Of a stretch of 64,000 nt of DNA, positions 43,230-57,416 are shown piece after piece. Every line of letters starts with the position of its first letter. Position 1 is the first letter of the stretch. Where the stretch lies: NCBI GenBank assembly GCA_917880725.1, contig OU862883.1, positions 23,545,005-23,609,004 of the forward strand. Reading direction: 5' to 3'. The position numbers and the translations under genes were made by a program. The notes below the pieces were generated by a model. The model did no database searches and was not told the DNA's origin. It saw nothing but the letters and a program-made list of their open reading frames with translations. This stretch comes from Selenia dentaria (Eukaryota > Arthropoda > Insecta > Lepidoptera > Geometridae).

Positions 43230-46200
43230 GTTAGTTAATAAGTATAAGTTATTAATACCAAAGCACATTTATAACATCTTTTCCTATTATTGATTATTCC
43301 AATATACTGTTTTATTATTGTTCTCTCAAATTACATGAAATATCCAGATTAACATTGTAATTTTATATTATAATTGATGGACTCTTACGTTAGTACATGT
43401 GCAATTTCTCAAGAGAATAAAATATGCTACTACTAATTTGTATCAAATTGTATTTTAATAAAGTATTTAGACTCAAATCACAGTCTTGTGTGACTGTATG
43501 TCATTAAGTCACTGTTCCATCTAAGTCACGTTCTAGTAAAGCTAATGATCTATTACCAAAACTTTCTAAGTGATTGTGGAGAAAACAAAAAAAGAACATG
43601 CTGTGATTTCGTTCACAACGCAAACTTAAAATTCATCATTTTTATGTATGGGTTTTCCCCGCCGCATCTACACTTACAATTGACATAACAATTTCATTTA
43701 ATTGATAATTAAATTGATTAACAATTGCGTAAATTAACAAAACTTCACTAAATGAATAATCAATGTTATTAATTGGTAGGTAATAATTGTTGTACAAATT
43801 AATTGAAAACCAGTCATAAGTTTTAGAAGAAGGGGAGATTAGAGAAGAACACTACTGAGAAATCATAGTAACACGGAATTAGGTACCATACGACATAATA
43901 TGAGTCGTCTATTTTGATACATTGACGATAATTGTTTGGGCTTCTTCCAAATGTCTTCTTCATAGAACCTATCTTTTTGCCCTATCTTTTTGTCGAGCCT
44001 CTTAATCAAAGCTGAAACAATAAATTTATCAATCGTGATATCAGCAACCCGTTAGTCTCACTTTAATCCCGTTTTACTATTAAAAATATAACGCATGCAA
44101 GTTTAACTACAGTCTTCTAAATCATTACCTTTTTTTACAGAAGCCCCTAAAGTGAGTACGCAATCAAAAGTAACCGAAACGGAGTTCAATAATGTTACGC
44201 TGAGCTGTACCGTCCACGCTGGTAAGCCAACACCCGCAATCCAGTGGCAATACGGAGAACTTGATGTAAGTAAAACTAAACATGAATCAGCTATAAATAA
44301 TAATAAATATAGTGTACAAAGCTGCGCTCCGCAGTTTCACTGATGATGATGACTAAGGTATATATAATCTTATCTTATTGAGAATCCCTATTTAGATTAC
44401 CTAGAATTGAATTTTTGAAATCAGTTTAATAGTTTTTAAGTTTATTCGTTGTATAAAAAAATATAAAAATATAAATCTTTCCTCTAAAATATTAGTATAC
44501 ACATATTTTTTGCTTTGGTATAACAAATAAAATTAAAAACTATTGAGCCGATATTAATTGATTTTAAGTTTTTAAGATTATAAATGATGATATTTTTTAA
44601 GGTTTATTTTTTTTTCTGTTGCTAAAAAGCTACTGACTCACTGAGTCAGTAGCTTTTACGCTAAAAAATATCTTCAAAAGAGTTAGGGATCCGTATGAAA
44701 ACTTCGATAATGTGTGAAAAAAACCCAAGGTGTGAAAAAAATACCAAAAATAACTTTATATCGCTAACGCTGCAGAAACGCACAGGTTTCGATGCAATTT
44801 GGTATAGGTATAGTAGTTAAAATATGCAATATTACCTAACGCTGGTACAAAATACAGGCCAAATTATTCGTACCCTAGTGCTAATCCTATATATCTACAT
44901 CTACATTGCAGTATATCTACTTTAATAATAAAAAGGAAAGATTTAATGGTTTGTTTGCAACGGATAAATGCGAAAAAACTTAAAAGAAATATTTTTCCAA
45001 TAGAAATCTATATTATGCCTGAGTAACGCTATATATGATCATCATCATCATTCATCACCGCGCGGATGAAACCGCGGAGCACAGCTAGTCTTCTATATAA
45101 TTATATAATACAGCACAATCATCTAGAGGCTTACTACTGCAGCAGGCCATAAGTGCGATTTACACTTCAATAAGTACAGTAGCGAGTTAACTTGCGACAT
45201 CAGCGAGTTAAGTTGTTACTTTCGTTTGAACTGCAAACGCGAGATAAGTAGTAAGTTGTTGATTAAGTTGAGTTGAATAGATCGCGATCCTGTTTTTTGG
45301 CCAATCCAGGCCCCTCTCTTGCGTCTCCCGCACCCCGCCAACTTAACTGGCCTGCTTGTAGGCGGGCGAGTTTAGTACAGTAGGTACAAACGTTTGTACA
45401 CTGCGGACGCAAATACGTGTTATATTGTTTTTTTTCCATATGCATTTGAGTCTGTTCATTTCTATAAATATTTCATTTTCAATATGTTGTAAAAGTATTG
45501 TTACTATTTCTCATAATATAGCACGTAAATTGTATTCAGTAATTAGACCTCCATTTTCTGAATTAAAACAACTGTTTAAATATAAAGGAACCAAACAACC
45601 GACGCGACTGGTCTTCTTCTCGGAGTGGTAACTTATGACTACTAAACTCGCGTACGTTTGGACGTTACTTACAACTTACTACTTAACTGACCGGTTACTT
45701 AACTCGCTACTGTCTTATTGATGTGTTAAGGAGGATCCCAATAATCTATTTATCCGCGGTTTTCCTTACTACCGATAGAAATTTGACATAACTTCCATAC
45801 AAATAGTGTCAAATATCTAACTCTAGTAAGGTAAACCGGCGATAGATAGATTATTGGGACCGGCCGTAAGTCGGGCTTGAAACGAACTACGAAGTTTCGT
45901 TTGACGGAGTTTGCGATTCCTACTGTGAAAGTGAAAATGCATAAATATAGTCAAGGGTGATGAAATGTGAAATGTTAAAGTAGTGATGATATATTATGTA
46001 ATCGTAACATATTGTATAATTTGTAAAAATTAATTATGTGTGTTTATTATTGTTTATTATCTTCAATATTGTTTTTAGTTTTTAGTTAATAAACAATATA
46101 CAGAAAATAATATACGTACAAAATATAACACATCAAAGTGCTATTAAATAAAATTAACATGCTCAAACTATGACAATTGATTGATACACTCTTAGCTATA

Positions 46201-49200
46201 AGTATGAGTATAATATGATTGGTTCATATGATACATCAATCAGTTAATAAAACACACTTGACTGTTTTTATTCTCTTTCACTATCATAGAAGGAAATCCA
46301 AAATCCGTAACACGAAACTTCGTACTTCGTCTTTTATAGTAGCCCTCCAGATGGCACTGCAACTATTAAACGTAGGCGTGAAGCCCATGAGTTTAAAAAA
46401 TATATATCACGCTTTTTACAGATCTACAGTGACTTTGACCGCTACCGTTTGCTGCCCGATGGGGGGCTGGAGATTTCGTCCCTCTACCTCAATGATTCTG
46501 GCGTGTACACCTGTGTCGCTGTGAACACGGTTGACATCGCACAGGCTACAGTTAAACTCACAGTTAAAGGTACAACAGCATTTGACTTAATAGTATGTTA
46601 CAACATCCCACAAAGTTGTCGGTCTAAAAGTAGACAAAGATATACTATGGTAACCTGATAACTTATATACATACAAATATACATCTGCACACCCAGATAC
46701 AGGTTTAACAGACATGTTAATGTACACAAATGTTTGACCTGTCAGGGGATCGAACCTGGGACCAGCGGCTTAGAAGGCAGGGTTGCTGCCTACCAACTGA
46801 GCAAAGCGCCCAGAAGTATTTTACATATTTTTGTATGTAATATATATTACGGTTTAAAATTCATTATTTCAACTTTCATTAGCCGTATCTTCTCCAAACG
46901 CAGCATTGACAACAGTTTATGTTGCGTTAGTTTGACTTCAGCTGGGTTATTCTAATTCTTCGAATCGTTTCCGAGTGAATTAGAATAACGGGCCAGAACT
47001 CGTATTCGTAAATTACCTGATTCATGTTTCACGTTAAAAACTGAAAACTGTAAAAATAATTAAAAGTCAGACAATCATATGCATCCTTTTTTGAATTAAG
47101 AATGAAATAGAATTCTAATTAAAATAAATTCTAATGAAATCTGACACTATAAATTTAATTAAAATCATATGTGTCTAGAGCTAGATATTAGCAATTTTAT
47201 ATTTGAACGCCTATTGTTTAGAGAGAACCTTACGAAGTTCATCACCACTATCATCACAAAAGTAGGATATCCACTGCTGAACATATGCCTTCCCCACAGA
47301 TTTTCAATGGGACCGGTTAGAAGCGATTCTGCATTCAACATCATCCTGACTCAATTACTTGACATATAATACAATTCAATACGATAAGGAAACAAAAAAT
47401 AATACGTCAAAATATTCAATTCTGCGCTAGAGTCACCAATATGTCAAGAACTCTATTGTGTTGTATTGATCTAGGATATGTTCGTTTTTGAAAGTTCCGT
47501 ACCTCATAGGATGACTTCGTTGTCCGTTTGTCTGTCTCTCTATCCATCAAGACTCTTTTTCTAAAGCACACATTGATATATCAAGTAGAAGCTAGGATCA
47601 AATACTTAAATCTACGTCTCACTATCCGTATACAAAACATAATACGCCAATATATTCAATCCTGCGCTAGAGTCACCAATATGTCAAGAACTCTATTGTG
47701 TTGTATTGATCTAGGATATGTTCGTTTTTTCAAGTTTCGTACCTCAAAAAGGACCCTCTTAGGATGACTTCGTTGTCCGTTTGTACGTCTCTCTATCCAT
47801 CAAGACTGTTTTTCTGAAGAACACGTTGATATATCAAGTAGAAGCTAGGATCAAATACTTAGATCTACGTCTCACTATCCGTATACAGAACATAATACGC
47901 CAATATATTCAATCCTCCGCTAGAGTCACCAATATGTCAAGAACTCTATTATGTTGTATTGATCTAGGATATGTTCGTTTTTTAAAGATTCGTACCTCAA
48001 AAAGGACCCTCATAGTATGACTTCGTTGTCCGTTTGTACGTCTCTCTATCCATCAAGACTCTTTTTCTAAAGAACACGTTGAGATATCAAGTAGAAACTG
48101 GGATCAAGTACGTCTACGTCTCCGTAAGCGGACGTAGTTAACTTCCTCAGATGGTAAACTCTTGAGCAGGAGTCCTCCTCCGTTGCATAAACGATATGCT
48201 TATAGAAAAAGTAAAGAATGTGAATGTGAATATTAATGTGAAGATGAATATTTAAGTTTGAAAGTGTGTGTGTGTGTAGTAATTGAGGAACTGTAAGAAG
48301 TTAATTAATTAATTATGTAATAAACGTTAAGAACATAAAAGGAACAATTTATCGAAAATTGTTTGATAAAAACTCGCTAATGGTGGCAAAACTTTCAGAA
48401 AAGTTAATACCTCCACAAGTGAGTGCAGTATCAGATGTAACTGAAATGGAAAACACCAAAGCAACTCTGCGCTGCATCGCCACTGGGAAGCCAATGCCTA
48501 AACTCACTTGGAACTTTGGAGGAGTAACTGTAAGAAAATATTTAATGCTTACTTATTTTTATTGCAATAAAATATAAAAGAATCAGTTTCAACTTAGCAG
48601 CCAAGTTTCTTATAAGCAACTAGTCCTCCAATTGCTTCCAAATATAAGGAATAGCTCGGTTCCAGACCATTTCATTCTGGAGGACGCATATAATGGCTAT
48701 GGAATACGATGTCGAAGGTTTGAACACTCCACCAAAATGAAATCCAAAAAAAGAGCGTATTATTATCTGTTATAACTGGGGTATCTCAACGCTGATATGT
48801 CAGGCAATGAATCAGATTTGCTATTAAGGGCTTTATTTTAAAGTTGTTTTTAATGCAAATAATTGACAAAATAGGATTGTCATTCACCTGATGGTAAGCG
48901 TCACGTTTCTCCATATATATAGTTTACTCTATGGTCACGTCTGCCCGTGACAGTAGCAGTGCGACCCACAGCTTCAAATTCTGCGCAACACTGCACTGCG
49001 CTCTTCGCCCTGGGACATAACTGTTTAGTCTCATCTACCTAGTCATTTCACTGACTACAGTGTCTTCAAATTTAACACAGTAGTGTTTACGATCTAATAT
49101 ATCAAATATCTGGCGCTAACATTAGAAGAAATATCCCACCACGTAGTAAGGTATGTAGCTCACTAATGATAACTAAAAGACATTTTTAAGCAGATCAATG

Positions 49201-52200
49201 GCGATTCAGATCGTTATCGCTTACTGTCCGACGGTGCGCTAGAAGTAACGTCCCTATGTGTGAAAGACTCCGGCACGTACACCTGCATTGCGCAAAATAC
49301 AGTTGGAACTGCACAGGCGACTGTCACACTCACAGTCAAAGGTAAGTGGTCGTTTGTTCTGTCACAGTTACTCATACATTACTAATGAACAAGTGCAATG
49401 TAGCCGTACACTGCCACACTACATCAAATTACCCAAGTGGAACACTTGGACAATTTTAAATCATAGAATAATTATTTAAAAGTGTGTACCCCAATTCTTA
49501 CTAATGGAAGTATGCGTATATCAGGAATAATAATCTTATTTAGGGGTGGAAACATCTAACGCAGATCTGATAGCAGTGACGGAAACAGGATTTAATAAAT
49601 CTGTCCACGATGCAGAAATAATTCCACCAAATTACACAATATTTCGACGCGACAGAGTATATGGAAGAAAGCAGGGCGGTACGAGTTTAGTGGCCACACC
49701 GCGTTTAGAGCTACGACACATACCGGCTTTGGCAGAGGTAAACATTGTTTCGAACTTATTATCAGTGCTGTTTACCTTTTAATAGATTTCCGTTTTTGAT
49801 AATTGTAGTATATATACCACCAAGAAGCATAGAAAATGAATATATGTTATTATTTAAGCTTATTGAAGAACATTGTAATAATTATAAGGAAGTTATTGTT
49901 TTAGTAGATTTTAACTTGTATTCTTGTTCTAAAAATGTAAATAATTATTTTGAATATTTTTTAACTACTGTGGATTCAATCAGTGTAACAAGGTAAACAA
50001 TTGCAATAATAGGCAATAAGATTTAATTTTAAGTACATTTCCGGACAGTGACAGTGTGCGAGTGTTGGCGGCAGAGATGCCAATCGTGTCGGTGGACGAG
50101 TATCACCCGGCGCTGGAGGTGTCGGTGCGGCTCCCGCGACGGCGCGCTCTCGCAAGGCGCGGTCCCGCCGACGCGGCCGCCGCGACCGGCTCATACATAC
50201 CTGAATTGACTATACCAAACTACAATTATAAAAAGACGAACTTCCCGTTATTGTATAGTTTGATAGCGACAATAGACTGCCCTCCGATTTATGAATTAGG
50301 CTTGGAAAATAGTTTAGATATTTTTACAATAATTTGTACGACATTATTGGCTAATGTGTTCCGAGAAAACGAAATGGGTCGAACTCTCAGCACGTTTACC
50401 CAGAGTGGTATATGCCAGATATAATAAAAGACATTAAACTAAAATCGCGATTGCACAAACAATATAAATCAAGTGGAACGGACATTGACTATAAAGAGTT
50501 TTCCGCATGGAGGGCCAGAGTTAAAATAAATATTTCTTTGACAGAGGAGCAATATAAGCTGTATGTTCAAAGTCAGTTGCAGAGAGACCCGAAGTGCTTT
50601 TGGGATTATGCAAACTCGAAAAGAGGATGCAGAACTCCGAAAAGTTCGTAAAGGATGGAAAGGTAATGACTGAGGGAGAATGTGCTGAGGAATTTGCTAA
50701 ATATTTTCATTCGGTTTATAGCTCAGAGACAGCGCAACTGGATGTAAGTAAGGCGATTGCCGAAGCAGGAGGCGAAAACGTAACAGCACGGATACATCTG
50801 GATGGTCTTCAGTTCCAAGAAGTCCTCGATGCGATTAACCAACTTAAGCCGAAGAAATCAGCAGGCCCAGATGGAGTACCGCCCTATGTCTTCAGAGATT
50901 GTAGACAAGTTATAGCCAAGCCGCTCCACCACATATTCAACCTTTGTCTGAAGCAAGCCAAATTTCCAGAAAGATGGAAAATCACCAGAGTTGTACCAGT
51001 ACCGAAAGGGAAATCCTGTACAAAGGTAGATCAATACAGACCAGTCGCCATACTGTCAACTGCGGCGTAGGTATTGGAGTCGGCTATTCATAAGAGCATA
51101 TCATCTCATGTCAGCCCACAGCTCTCGGATGCTCAACATGGCTTTCGGAGGGGAAGAAGCACCACCAGTAATTTACTCAGCCATATGACATATCTGTTGC
51201 CGGCAGTAGATATTGTGGGGAAAAGGGATTCTGCGTATTTTGACTTAAAAAAAGCGTTCGATTTAGTCGATAATGTCGTCTTGTTGAAAAAGTTAGCATG
51301 GTTCGGCTTCACTCTACATCTTCTGAATTTAGGATTTAGGTTTTTGCCAGTTATATGACAGATCGGTGGCAATATGTAGAGTACTCGGGGCATAGGTCTG
51401 AACCGTATTTGACTAGGTCAGGCGTATATCAAGGAAGTAATTTAGGCCCATTGCAGCCCCCGGTAATGGTTGTAGACCCGACCAGGGCTGTGATCCCGAT
51501 CGCATTGTAGGCTCAGGCCGAGATCTTCTTCGCAGCCCCAGTCGCAGTCGAGGTAATACACACACACACGATTGTAGTCCCAGCCACGGTGCGGGTGGGT
51601 GTATACACCGCGGCCCCGGTGGGTGTATACACCGCGGCCCCGGTCGCGATGTATCCTCCGGCCCAGCAAATGGCTGTGGACGAGGTAACACTGGTTTTCT
51701 ATGTAGTCCCAGCCACCATGGCTGTGGGCGAGGTAATACACATTCTTATTGTAGCCCCACCCAAAGTACAGTCATGAGTGCACAACGCGACGATCCTGGT
51801 CGCGGTGTGGACCCATGTCGCGGAAATGGGGGGAGGCGAGGTACACAAGGTTATGATTTAGTGGTAAACACAGTCAAACACCGAGCTCGCCGGCGAGCTC
51901 GAGGCAAAAGTTATGTCTTGGTTAGATTCTCTCCAAATAGTCGTAGAGTTAAAATTCATAGGGCCCACTTTCAACGGTACACTTATGTACCGGGGCGATT
52001 CTCTCCTACTCCCCTCTCTCCTGGCGACGGCCCAAGCCGAGGTCCGTACCCTAGTGGTGCCCTTGAGCAAGTCGCCTACTCCTCTCCTAGCGGCGAAGCG
52101 TCTTCAACGCTCGCCTTAGGCGGTGCGCCCTCTGCGCCCGCATCTGGCTGAGTGCCATCTGCGCTCGCCAACCGTCCGGTGACGCTGTAAATGCCGGTAG

Positions 52201-55200
52201 AGGCAAACAGCATTAGTCCGTTCAAAAAAAAAAAAAAAAAAAAGAAAAAAACCCATTGCAGTTTATTTTAATGATCAATGACTTGCCATCAGCAGTGCAA
52301 TATTCTAGATGCTTATTATTCGCCGACGACTTTCTCTAGTCATTAATGAGGAGAGAGATTGTGCAAGACTGCAGGAGGATATAAACAGAGTTGTGGCTTG
52401 GAGTAAGAAAAACCATTTGCAATTTAATGTATCCAAGTACGTGACAATTAGTTTCACAAGGGAGCGTAATCCCACACTACACACTTACAACATAGACGGG
52501 GTACCGATAGTCAGAGTCAAAGAGGTGAGAGATTTGGGAGTAAATTTAAACCCAGAGTTGACTTTTCGGGGCCACATTGTTAAAAGTTTAAAAAACAAAA
52601 AATCCTTCCGCAATTTAGGGTTTATTCTCCGTAGGGCTAAGGGCTTCACGAATATTGGGCCGTGTTTGCCCTTTATAACGCTTTAGTGAAGAGCAATTTA
52701 GAATGCAATAGCGTCATTTGGTCACCTAACGAAACAAAGTATTTCCTGATGGTAGAAAGGATACAGAATAAATCCGTTAGTTACCTATACTTAAAACAGT
52801 ATGGGGTGCATCCTTTCTATCCATTGATGTATCCGACTCTGTTTGTATTGGGGATGGTGGGATATAATGAACTGAGAGTCAGATGGGAACTAACACTCAT
52901 TAGTTATATATTTAAGATAATAAGAGAGAAGATTTATAACCCCGATATATTGTCGCAAGTAGGATTATGCGTGCCGGATGGATACGTGTGGCGGCGGCGA
53001 CGGCTTCCTCTCCTGTGGGTGCCGCCCGCTAGAACTAAACTCCTGAAGGAGGCACCTCTGACGCGTACGTTTCGCACATAAAATTTAATAGCGGAGCAAA
53101 TAGATATTTATTTGCCTCTACTCTGAATGATTTTACAAGAGTGACTTTATATATTTTGTGTTACCATATAAGATAATGTAAATAGTAGTATATACATATA
53201 ACTAAACTATCGCATTAGGATCTCACCGTTATGATAGTCTAAGTTTTGGATAATAAATAAATAAATGAATAACACCGTAAATTGAAAGCTATAACAGCAC
53301 TTCTAAAACAAAAAATACTTAATATTAATAGAGGATTATTTTATAGCACATAGTAAAATGACAGCCAACATTTTTTTGCAGTTGTATCACTTAAATCTAA
53401 ATTTCAATGTTATTAATTTTATGTAACATGTTTCATTGTAAGTGGTATCACGTAAGAGTAAACAAAACTGTTCAGTTAAATGTGAAAAGTTAAATGAAAT
53501 GAACATAAATATTCAAAAACGAAATAAAATTTAAAAAAAATCGCTTTATCAAGAAGACATGGCACATTGCAAACAATAATCAAAAGCAGCACTCAGGATC
53601 AATAAGAATTATTAGTTATGACGACTATTATTCTTAATCGACAAGTTAATAAAACAAAACACATAATTACAATACATAATCATTCTTAAATAAATGGTGA
53701 GTATTTGACAGCTTAATTATTAAAACAAGTACACGTTCTACATGACGAGTATACCCCAAAAGTGTTGAACTCGTCAAAAGTTATTCATATGTGATGTAAC
53801 CCCAAACAATTTTTTTGTTATAAGGATTGTTTTCTACAGTGTTATACATCGCAAAATCGTTAAGATCATACAGAACTGTTGATTTATGACAGTGAACCAA
53901 CTGACACCAATCCCTTGGACAAACGAATATCCATACTTTTTTGCAATTGCATTCAAAAGTTAATTGTAATTGTAGTGCTTTACGTTTTATTATCATCAAC
54001 ACGGAAGAAGGATGTCTGTTGTTGAACATAGGCTTCTCCTGCAGATTTCTAAGTGATCCGTTTGAAGCAATTCTGCATTCAACGTCATCCTCACTCAATT
54101 ATACTTGACATATAATACAATTCAATACGATAAGTAAACAAAAAATAATACGCAAAAATATTCAATCCTGCGCTAGAGTTACCAATATATCAAGAACTCT
54201 ATTGTGTTGTATTGATCTAGGATATGGTTCTTTTTTAAAGTTCCGTACCTCAAAAGGAGTCATAGGATGACTTCGTTGTCCGTTTGTCTGTCTCTCTATC
54301 CATCAAGACTCTTTTTCTAAAGCACACATTGATATATCAAGTAGAAGCTAGGATCAAATACTTAGATCTACGTCTTACTATCCGTAAGCGAACGTAGTTA
54401 ACATCCTCAGATGGTGAAATCTTGAGCAGGAGTCCTTGCTTCTTGTTCAATTCAATTGCTTATAAGACATACTTATAGAAAACTTGTTGCACTCCGCGGT
54501 TTCACACTGCGTGGATGATGATGAGGATGAATCAAATATAGAGTATGTTCCTCGGCCATAATGTAGCTTTATACTCGATTTGAATTGGTTAATTAGTTTT
54601 ACGTATATCTATTACAAACAAACAAACAATCATAGTATGTATTTTTCCTCTTTATTATTAGAGTAGATAAGGATTAATAAGGAACCTACGAATAGTGTGG
54701 ACTGGTTTGTACCGCTGTTACTATTGCATATTTCAAATTGAAAAAGTATTTACTGTGGCATTACTATAATAGTTAGATATTATAGTAATGTGGACTTCTT
54801 TGTAGATATTGACATCTTCTATAAAACTGTAGTATAGTTCGAGGCACGTAAGTTAAACCAAAATGGTGGTCGTCCGCGCAGGTAACGAACAAATGTAATA
54901 GATGAATACTTACTTTGCGGTCTTAACAAATAAACGGAAGGTAAATCAAATATCAAACTTCATAAAAATAATATCGGATTTCCTTTCAAATCATTGTATT
55001 TCTCGAACAAAGCATTGTGGGAAGTAACCGTTAGGTATTACATAGAACAATTATAGGAATAATAATCTTAATTACTTTTATTCATGGGCGCACCTTCTAC
55101 ATAAATTTAAGTGATATTCTAGATCTTGGGCGATTTCATCTTCTGTGTCAGTTTAAGAATCCAATTCAGAATCACTGCTATCAGAATCTCCGACTGGGTT

Positions 55201-57383
55201 ATAAATTCTTCCGTCATATAATTGATGACGTGGTCTCTTTTGACGTAAGCTTCTTCGATTGTATTGACGCTATAGTATAATTAGTTTATCCCCCTCACCA
55301 GTTGATTGTCAATATAACAATGAAATTTCTATTGAGTCTGGGTCGTTTGACTGATGAATTAATAATCATTTATGATGTTTTCCCTTAAAAATAATTTAAT
55401 ACGTCAAAAAAATTCCACTCACCTGTCTCCTTAAAGTTGGTTGTGGACTTGTCATTTTCTTGAAATTAAATTAAATGATCAACATATTTGGCAGATATAT
55501 AAATGTCGAAGTACTGAAACCTTTTTGCGCGATTGTACTCCAGGATCACGCGGAGGAGTAGGTACGCGGGCTGCGAAGGGCGGAGTGTGATTGTTTGGGA
55601 GTACATTGTTATGGTTACGCACGGCCTCTCGCACCGCACCTCATACCGCACTTCGATTGAGACCCGAAAATGTGTTCTGCGTATAGTTCAACTTACGTGC
55701 CGCGATATGTACGTCACGTTATGCTTTATTGTCAATAGCTAATGTAATATGGTCAATAGTTTTGAATAGTTTCCGCAGCGTACGCGATATAAGGTTTTTT
55801 TGGTATTTTTTCCACACCTTGTGTTACATTATCGAAATTTTCACACAGATCCCTAACTTTTTTGAAAATATAATATAGCCTATGTTCATCAAGGAAAATG
55901 TAGGATTCTAACGGTGAAAAAGTTTTTCCAATCAGTCTAGTAGTTTCGGAACCTATTCAATTCAAAGAAACAAACAAAACTTTCTTTTATAATATTAGTG
56001 TAGATGTAGAAGTACAGAACGTTATTATATTTAAGTTTGAAAGGGTGTGTAGGAAATGAGCAAACTTTATAAGCGTTAAAAACATGAAAGGAACAATTTA
56101 TCGAAAAAAGTTTGACTAAAACTTCGCTAATGGTGGCGAAACTTTCAGAAAAGTTGATACCTCCTCAAGTGAGTGCAGTATCAGATGTAACTGAAATGGA
56201 AGACGCCAAAGCAACGCTGCGCTGTATCGCCACTGGAAAGCCAACGCCCAAAGTCACTTGGAACTTTGGAGAAGTAACTGTAAGCAAATATTTAATGCTT
56301 AACTATTTTAATTGCAATAAAATATAAATTAATCAACTTTGGGATAGCTGCCTAGTTTCTTACAAGTGTAAAGATAGTACAAGCAACTAGTCCTCCAACT
56401 GCTTCCAAATATAAGGAATAGCTCGGTTCCAGACCATTTCATTGTGCCGGATGGCTATGGAATACGATTTCAAAGGTTTGAACACTCCACCAAAAAGGAA
56501 TCCACAAAAAAAGTTATAACTTGGGGACCTACCTCAACGACAATAAGTCAGGCAATGAATCAGATTTGCTATTAAGGGCTTTACTTTAAAGTTGTTTTCA
56601 TGCAAATAATCGAGAAACCAGGATTGTCGTTCACCTGATTATTAACGGTATATTATATATTATATATTAACGGTAAGTGTTACGTCTGCCCATGACAGTA
56701 GCAGTGCGACTCGTAGCTTCAAAATTCTGCGCAACACTGCACTGCGCTCTTTGCCCTGGGACATAGCTGTTTAGTCTCACCTGCCTAGTCATTTCACTGA
56801 CTACAGTGTCATCAAATTTAACACAGTATTGTTTACACACTAATATATTATATATCTGGCGCTAACATTAGAAGAAATGACCCACCACCTAGTAAAGTAT
56901 GTAGTTCACTGATGATAACTACCAATAAGTAATTCGATGGAATGTTATAAATAAATGAAAGACATTTTACGCAGATCAATGGCGATGCAGATCGGTATCG
57001 CCTACTGTCCGATGGTGCGCTAGAAGTAACGTCGCTATATCTCACAGACTCCGGCATGTACACCTGCATTGCGCAAAATACAGTTGGAACTGCACAGGCG
57101 ACTGCCACGCTCACAGTCAAAGGTAGGTGGTCATTTCTTCCTTCGCTCATATCAACACTTATAATAAAGTGTCCAAACTGTGTTATATTAACGACTGCTC
57201 AGTTTTCACATGTAAAAAGATAGTCAGGGAATTTCTGTTAAAGCTTTCTTATGAGGACACAGAAAGTTTAATCTAAAACTAAATTTAGGCTCCATACTTT
57301 TAGACGCACTTGCGAACTGCAACAATCTCCAAATCAAAGTTAAAAAAGCAACATATTACCCACACACACGCACCCACACACAA

Positions 57384-57416
<33 letters not shown>

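Larger units (their letters stand above)
49541..53270 (+). mobile_element. Jockey-type LINE in intron of gene B
   Basis: Order: endonuclease pieces (49546-49782: DLIAVTETGFNKSVHDAEII, PPNYTIFRRDRVYG; and 49745-49996), a linker (50412-50651), RT (50594-51358: GPDGVPPYVF, QYRPVAIL, QHGFRRGRSTTSNLL, FDLKKAFDLVD), an 800-bp nested insertion, then palm/thumb (52309-52686: LIIRRRLSL replaces the FADDTKL area; NHLQFNVSKY) and C-terminus (52662-53081). It ends in AATAAATAAATAAATG. Many frame breaks. It is in unit 1 only, so it entered after the Ig2 duplications. Confidence 0.85.

Noticed and set aside
47528..48020. Two similar 79-residue frames as a small gene pair
   Set aside because: They repeat with the 240-bp intronic array and lie inside an intron of gene B.
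47395..48165. CRISPR-like array
   Set aside because: Units of 240-253 bp have no separate short repeats and spacers, and the genome is animal.
49523..55070. 16-bp direct repeat aggaataataatctta (49523 and 55055) as target-site duplication of one 5.5-kb element
   Set aside because: The LINE ends at about 53270, and 54000-54690 is ancestral Ig2 intron sequence, so no single element fills the interval.
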